Shown here: piece after piece, positions 61,382 through 64,000 of the stretch
Layout: each line of letters starts with the position of its first letter
Numbering within the stretch: the stretch's first letter is position 1
Assembly (NCBI GenBank): GCA_032622095.1
Contig: CP136061.1
Location: 9,080,447 to 9,144,446 of the forward strand
Direction of reading: 5' to 3'
Length of the DNA stretch: 64,000 nt
Source: Siphonodentalium dalli
Taxonomy: Eukaryota > Mollusca > Scaphopoda > Gadilida > Siphonodentaliidae
Position numbers and translations under genes: made by a program
Notes under the pieces: generated by a model
Told to the model about the DNA's origin: nothing
Seen by the model: only the letters and a program-made list of their open reading frames with translations
The model's database searches: none

Positions 61382-61577
61382 CCCTTTCATTAGGGAGGAA
61401 TCCTCGCATATATAAGAGATTGCATTGGCTTACACGGTCATGGCAAATATTGTTAATAGGCCAATGTTTTATCTTAATAATGCGAGGCTCCATGTGGGAG
61501 ACTCGCATATATAAGAGAATACATTGACACAGGGTTTTTTTTTTGCGAACTTTCAGGACGCTCCAGTCCTAGAATGG
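61382..61577. mobile_element. Small diverged TTAA element related to the 6265-6655 MITE
   Basis: TTAA flanks both sides (61378-61381, 61578-61581). The left end CCCTTTCATTAGGGA matches the start of the 6265 element at its first bases; the right end is only weakly inverse. Inside are inverted copies of CTCGCATATATAAGAGA, the same hairpin motif as in 6265-6655. Intronic in the Kazal gene. Confidence 0.6.
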
Positions 61578-61699
61578 TTAATAGCATGTACCTGGATGTC
61601 GATTATTTCCAAATATGCAATTGCAGTCACATTCTTTCAACATTAATGTGCATATGTAATTGTTAAACATCGTGAATTTATCTACCATATATTTTGAGA

Positions 61700-62270
61700 C
61701 TTCCGTATATGTGTATATCCTTTATAGACTCGAAAACGGCTCGACCGATTGAGCCCAAACTTGCTATCTAAGGATAAAAAGCCACGAGGAGTGCCATTGC
61801 ACCGCTTCTGACAACGTCCGAGCACTCCTTCACCCTTCGCCCTCCCACCGTCGTTGGAATTGATGGGTTAATGATTAAGGAACATTCGTATCTGCGGTGT
61901 ATAAATACGTATCTGAGTATAAATACGGCTCAATCGACCGTCTCGGAAACTGGGGATATCGAGACGAAATTTCGTACTTAGGGCTTCCAAGGAACGGGGG
62001 AGATTTTCGTCGGGTCAGTTTGTCCGCCTGAGGTGACCTTGACCTTGAAACGGGTACCCACAAATGACCTTGGGCGATATCTCGGTCGTCAGTGGTGACA
62101 TCGACGTTAAATTTGTTATGTATGGTCAACTCGGGACGGGGAATAATTTTGTCGGGTTATTTTGTCCACCCAACATGACCTTGAAACGGGTACCCACAAA
62201 GGATAGCATGCTGCCGGCGTGCCTGTACGGGGTCACCTTGAAAAACAAAAATTAATCGATCGACCAAAGC
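61700..62270. other. GC-richer dispersed-repeat-like block
   Basis: Less AT-rich than its surroundings, with an internal direct repeat (TGACCTTGAAACGGGTACCC at about 62039 and 62175) and a repeated TTTTGTC-GGGT-GTTTGTCC-like segment. It looks like a fragment of a dispersed repeat family, but the family is not recognised. No supported coding. Confidence 0.4.
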
Positions 62271-63654
62271 CATGGGGACAATCCCGCCAATGGCGGGCTA
62301 ATCTGCTAACGTTATATATTTGGGAGTGGGGCAAGCATAAGTGACCATCACTTACATGTGTGACCATCCATATTGTCCTTAGATTGGCAATGCCAATGTT
62401 TAACTAATTAAATTACACTGTTAAAATGGTTTCTGTAATTTTACGGAACAAAGGACTGAACATATTTGCATGCTCATTGTGCAGTAAAATTACGAACTCG
62501 GGGTTGACTTTATACTCCTAACTGACTATACATGTATATTTACAGGATGTTGGTTCGTCATTTTACTGAACAATGTTATGTGAAAGGACTACTGTCGTAT
62601 ATGTGACGGTTGTAAGTGCCGTAAGTGTATACATACGACTTCTGTTCCTGATTTTACGGACCAATGATTCGGGAATGTCCAATGATATGTCGGTTGTAAT
62701 TGACGTACTGTTAGATAGTACGTGTAGGTATGGTAAATGCTGTTTGAAGCACACGCAGTGTTTGCCCCGTTGTATAGTTGTTCAGCACAATTCTGCTACT
62801 CTCTGGTATGATTAAATTATATAAATAAATAAATAAATAAAGGCCACTTTTTCTCAGGTGAGTTGTCCATGGAGAGGGAGATGACCGGCAAATACAGAAC
62901 CGGACTAATACACACACTTTAGTGACTTTACACAATCTTTCTTCTTTTGGTTGGCCAAATTTATCCAACATCGCCATGACATGTATATATATTCTCTGTC
63001 ATCTTGTTTATTCATATACAGATTGTATACAACAATTTACAATAACATTTTAAAGTAGAGTAATGATTAAATTGAATTGTATACATTACAGTCCAGAATA
63101 CAGTACAGTAACAGCCTGTGTCGTCTAATTCGTGATACATAGAGTAAAACATCACATTGCAGAAGACATTTTACCGAACAAATAGCACCAATGCAAATGG
63201 TGCAAACGGGGTTAATAGTTCCCTCAAATACGCACAACATATAATTTATTCACCATGCCTCCGCATACCTGCATGTAAATTCTCGAAATGTGAATTGAAG
63301 AAAAATGGCAACCGATTTCACTCGCGAGAATTATGCGTATCTCATGACGTGCTGAGTCCACGTGTCGTGTCACGTGTTGACATTTAAAGAACTATGAGTG
63401 ATAATTTACGGAACATGTATACGTAGATATAGTATAATTATGTCGAAAAAATGGAAAACTGATCCGGAAAATAAAGGTCACAAGGTCATAAGTTCACAAA
63501 ATCCATAAACTCGTAACACCTAACCCGTTAAACAATTCCGTCTACTGCCGTATATTTTACAATATTTACATATATAAACATCCCCACTAACCTTGGTTCA
63601 ATATTTGCAATAGAATTCCGCTGATACGTGCGCATGGATATACTATGTACTTAC
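62271..63654. other. Intron sequence with an (AAAT)n tract
   Basis: An (AAAT)n run at about 62820-62842 is the only clear repeat. No exon signature was found between the Tyr-Pro exon and Kazal 1. Confidence 0.45.
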
Positions 63655-64000
63655 CCGGATGTTGGATAAATGAGATATTTATCCGATAATCTCTTCGGAA
63701 CCGACGGCTTATTTCCGGAACTATTCGGTCTATTCGGCGTCTTATGAGCGGTTCCTGCCGTCGGGTAGACTACTATCGGTTTTTTGGGTAGAGGCGCTGT
63801 CGGGTAGACTACGACCGGTTTTTTGGGCAGAGGCGGTGGTGGCTGTTTTTGTGCTATTTTCGGCGAACCTTGCGCTGTTGGGTAAGTTTTTGGCGAACCT
63901 TGCGCTGTTGGGTAAGCTTGTGGTAAATTTTGCGCTCTCGGGTAGGATTTCTGTGCACCTCGAGCTGTTGGATACGTTTTCCGCGAACCTTGCGCTGTAG
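63655..64000 (-). CDS. Kazal gene exon (partial): Tyr-Pro-Thr and Lys-Pro repeat region
   Basis: An open minus-strand frame of 114 codons runs from the window edge to a clear GTAAGT donor (63654-63649), ending in phase 2 like all other exons of the gene. It is built of YPTAQGSPKT-type decapeptides and two copies of a PLPKKP-V/I-VVYPTA unit. It then has a basic tail with NRPNSSGNKPSVPKRLSDKY. It contains no cysteine. The composition (Tyr, Pro, Thr, Lys, Gln) suggests a disordered extracellular region; similar Tyr/Lys/Pro decapeptides occur in adhesive and matrix proteins, but that comparison is inference. Direct splicing to the next recognised exon gives a Gly codon (GG|A). Confidence 0.8.

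Larger units (their letters stand above)
43744..64000 (-). other. Multi-Kazal secreted-protein gene (span of recognised exons, incomplete at both ends)
   Basis: Seven exons were traced on the minus strand, in transcript order at 64000-63655, 61184-61041, 58979-58815, 51808-51647, 47489-47346, 46574-45969 and 43944-43744. All have GT/AG borders, all are phase 2 at both ends, and each complete exon is a multiple of three (144, 165, 162, 144, 606, 201). Joined, they give a Tyr-Pro-rich region, then six Kazal-type domains with Thr/Pro-rich linkers. In completed domains Cys5 and Cys6 are always ten residues apart across the junction, strong internal support for the model. The start codon and signal peptide lie beyond 64000. 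The last domain lacks Cys6, so at least one further exon lies below 43744. Kazal domains inhibit serine proteases or serve as extracellular modules. Confidence 0.85.

Noticed and set aside
1-64000. tRNA or rRNA genes
   Set aside because: No clover-leaf with A and B boxes and no rRNA-like conserved block was noticed by eye; a covariance-model scan would be needed to exclude them fully.

Overview
This is a repeat-dense window from an animal genome. It has introns with GT/AG junctions, a non-LTR retrotransposon with a poly(A) tail, a Crypton-type recombinase relic, TTAA-flanked MITEs, long foldback elements and many kilobase-scale minisatellites. There is no bacterial gene organisation. A lophotrochozoan, possibly a mollusc, is my best guess from the mix of foldback elements, satellites and a secreted multi-Kazal protein, but no host gene here is diagnostic.

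Layout. 1-6.7 kb: TTAA (piggyBac-like) MITEs around minisatellites and a decayed Crypton/DUF3504 recombinase gene. 7.2-10.6 kb: a nearly homogeneous 40-bp satellite of about 83 units. 10.6-12.8 kb: a TTAA MITE, an 0.8-kb foldback element and a 100-bp triplication. 13.1-28.6 kb: a 29-bp satellite split by a near-complete L1/Tx1-like LINE (15.08-22.61 kb; ORF1 intact, ORF2 broken by one frameshift). The satellite right of the LINE contains a 2.35-kb tandem duplication. 28.6-30.2 kb: GA microsatellite and a 35-bp minisatellite. 30.4-36.9 kb and 38.7-43.6 kb: two large inverted-repeat elements with arms of about 1.5 kb. A 0.55-kb inverted-repeat element lies between them.

43.7-64 kb (minus strand): the only host gene I can support. 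It is a secreted-type multi-Kazal gene with at least seven exons, most of them missed by simple ORF calling. Every junction examined is phase 2. Each intron between Kazal modules falls between Cys5 and Cys6 of a Kazal domain, so each exon carries the last cysteine of one domain, a Thr/Pro-rich linker and the first five cysteines of the next. The gene runs off the right edge into a Tyr-Pro repeat exon. It must also continue to the left, because the sixth Kazal domain has no Cys6 in the window.

The most unusual feature is that several exon borders of this gene are inside tandem arrays. A donor is repeated 16 times at one exon and about 5 times at another, an acceptor 8 times at one exon and about 3 times at another, and a fifth border has diverged donor-like copies. 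The arrays include exon sequence, so the minisatellites grew across splice junctions.
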